Assembly (NCBI GenBank): GCA_934716995.1 | Contig: CAKUYO010000076.1 | Location: forward strand, 1-6,332 | Direction of reading: 5' to 3' | Length of the DNA: 6,332 bases | Origin: an uncultured Bacteroidales bacterium | GTDB lineage: Bacteria; Bacteroidota; Bacteroidia; Bacteroidales; Paludibacteraceae | In this document: positions 5,805 to 6,332 of the stretch, one piece after another | Layout: the number at the start of each line of letters is the position of its first letter | How positions within the stretch are numbered: position 1 is the stretch's first letter | Notes under the pieces: model-generated | Databases searched by the model: none | Told to the model about the DNA's origin: nothing | Seen by the model: the letters and a program-made list of their open reading frames with translations, nothing else | Translations under genes and position numbers: made by a program

Positions 5805-6206
5805 ATGAATTCTGTGCCACTTCCTAAAGATGCAAGAACATTGCTGACAGCTATTAAAAACGTACAAACTTCTTTAAGTTCATACGTTTATATAGACATA
5901 TACAACCAAAGAGTTTATCCAATATCAGAAATAAATATTGAAGAAACTAGCAGAACTATTGGAAATGATATATTTTCTTCATATAAAGTTAAATCATGTG
6001 ATTTCAAAGAAACTATGCAATATCTAATTGATAATAATCTTGTTTCTAAAACTAGAGTTCCTTATATTTATCAATTGAAGTATATTGGAAAAGAAAACTC
6101 ATATTTAAGGCTGCGTGATCTACTGTCAGCAATTATCACTCATATAATTTTTCCTTCTTTAGTTGCTTTTATCACTACATTAATTACGTTGTTTTTAACC
6201 AAATAA
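5805..6206 (+). CDS. Unknown protein with C-terminal membrane anchor, possible winged-helix core (moron candidate)
   Basis: I do not recognise this 133-residue protein. The N-terminal 20 residues look helical (PLPKDARTLLTAIKNV). Residues 25-65 carry strand-like segments (SYVYIDIYNQRVYPI). Residues 67-93 (FKETMQYLIDNNLVSK then YIYQLKYIG) could be a helix followed by a beta hairpin, as in a small winged-helix unit. The last part, about 109-130 (AIITHIIFPSLVAFITTLIT), is one hydrophobic span ending in LTK, so the protein would be tail-anchored with its bulk in the cytoplasm. It is the only clear gene on the plus strand and is visibly AT-richer than the structural genes. It has its own GAGGT ribosome site and probable promoter. 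This suggests an independently acquired cassette, perhaps for lysogenic conversion or superinfection exclusion, but no function is shown. Confidence 0.75.
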   Translation: MNSVPLPKDARTLLTAIKNVQTSLSSYVYIDIYNQRVYPISEINIEETSRTIGNDIFSSYKVKSCDFKETMQYLIDNNLVSKTRVPYIYQLKYIGKENSYLRLRDLLSAIITHIIFPSLVAFITTLITLFLTK

Positions 6207-6299
6207 CTTCATTGTCGCAATTGCAATAACAGCTCCAATCAAAGCATGAACACATGATTTGATTATGTTTTTTATTTTCTCTTTTTGAAAATAGTCCAT
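6195..6299 (-). CDS. 34-residue single-span membrane minigene
   Basis: A minus-strand ORF from ATG 6299 to TAA 6195 encodes 34 residues. It has a basic, polar start (MDYFQKEKIKNIIKS), a hydrophobic span around 16-29 (CVHALIGAVIAIAT) and a short MKLFG end. A GGAG ribosome site (6310-6307) lies seven bases upstream, which is the main reason to believe it. The pattern fits tiny membrane peptides such as small phage membrane proteins or type I toxin-like peptides, but no specific family is recognised. Its last 12 bases overlap the 3' end of the convergent plus-strand gene, so the transcripts would be antisense at their ends. Its promoter would lie beyond the right edge. Whether it is translated cannot be decided from sequence alone. 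Confidence 0.55.
   Translation of the reverse strand: MDYFQKEKIKNIIKSCVHALIGAVIAIATMKLFG
6237..6273 (+). terminator. Weak intrinsic terminator-like hairpin downstream of the plus-strand gene
   Basis: Plus-strand arms AATCAAA (6237-6243) plus CATG (6245-6248) pair with CATG (6253-6256) plus TTTGATT (6258-6264). There is one G-A mismatch and an AACA loop. A run of six T follows at 6268-6273. It lies 30 bases after the plus gene's stop and inside the opposite minigene. The stem is AT-rich and therefore weak, and the T run is three bases from the stem. Confidence 0.4.
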
Positions 6300-6332
6300 T
6301 GTATTTCTCCAAAATAAAAGCAACCTGTACGG

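Noticed and set aside
6210..6230. Near-palindromic TTGCAATTGC stretch as an operator or terminator
   Set aside because: It is a short palindrome inside the Ala/Ile codons of the minigene with no T run. It is explained by codon content.

Overview
The window is part of the late (structural) gene block of a tailed, siphovirus-type bacteriophage, most likely a prophage of a low-GC Gram-positive host (Bacillota). This rests on strong purine-rich Shine-Dalgarno sites, moderate AT content, and the family resemblances and order of the head and tail proteins. No host gene or integration site is visible, so genus and prophage status are inferences.

The structural genes all read on the minus strand, right to left. 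They are: large terminase (5706-4300); an intrinsic-terminator-like hairpin on its stop codon; scaffold (4228-3752); HK97-fold major capsid protein (3748-2861); a small acidic/basic protein built on 33-bp tandem repeats (2855-2595); head-tail connector (2588-2172); head closure protein (2185-1844); HK97 gp10-like protein (1851-1582); tail terminator/completion protein (1585-1244); major tail tube protein (1230-667); and two tail assembly chaperone frames (663-370, and 370 to the left edge). From the scaffold leftward the genes are packed tightly, mostly overlapping or within about 20 bases, as one late operon. The capsid genes build the procapsid, the connector, closure and gp10-like proteins join head to tail, and the tail tube is assembled with the chaperones. 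The tape-measure gene would be expected just beyond the left edge.

The two chaperone frames are linked by a -1 programmed frameshift signal. A perfect A AAA AAC slippery heptamer sits directly before the zero-frame stop codon and is followed by a short hairpin. The second frame runs off the left edge.

The right end is different. A plus-strand, AT-rich gene (5805-6206) encodes a 133-residue protein with a C-terminal membrane anchor. A 34-codon minus-strand minigene (6299-6195) for a single-span hydrophobic peptide converges on it, and their 3' ends overlap by 12 bases. A weak plus-strand terminator-like hairpin lies inside the minigene. This looks like a moron (accessory cassette) next to the packaging gene.

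The most unusual point is an absence. The large terminase is followed within 71 bases by the scaffold, with no portal, minor head (MuF-type) or prohead protease gene between them and no small terminase directly upstream. The portal must be elsewhere, supplied in trans, or deleted. There is no gene-free stretch longer than 300 bases.
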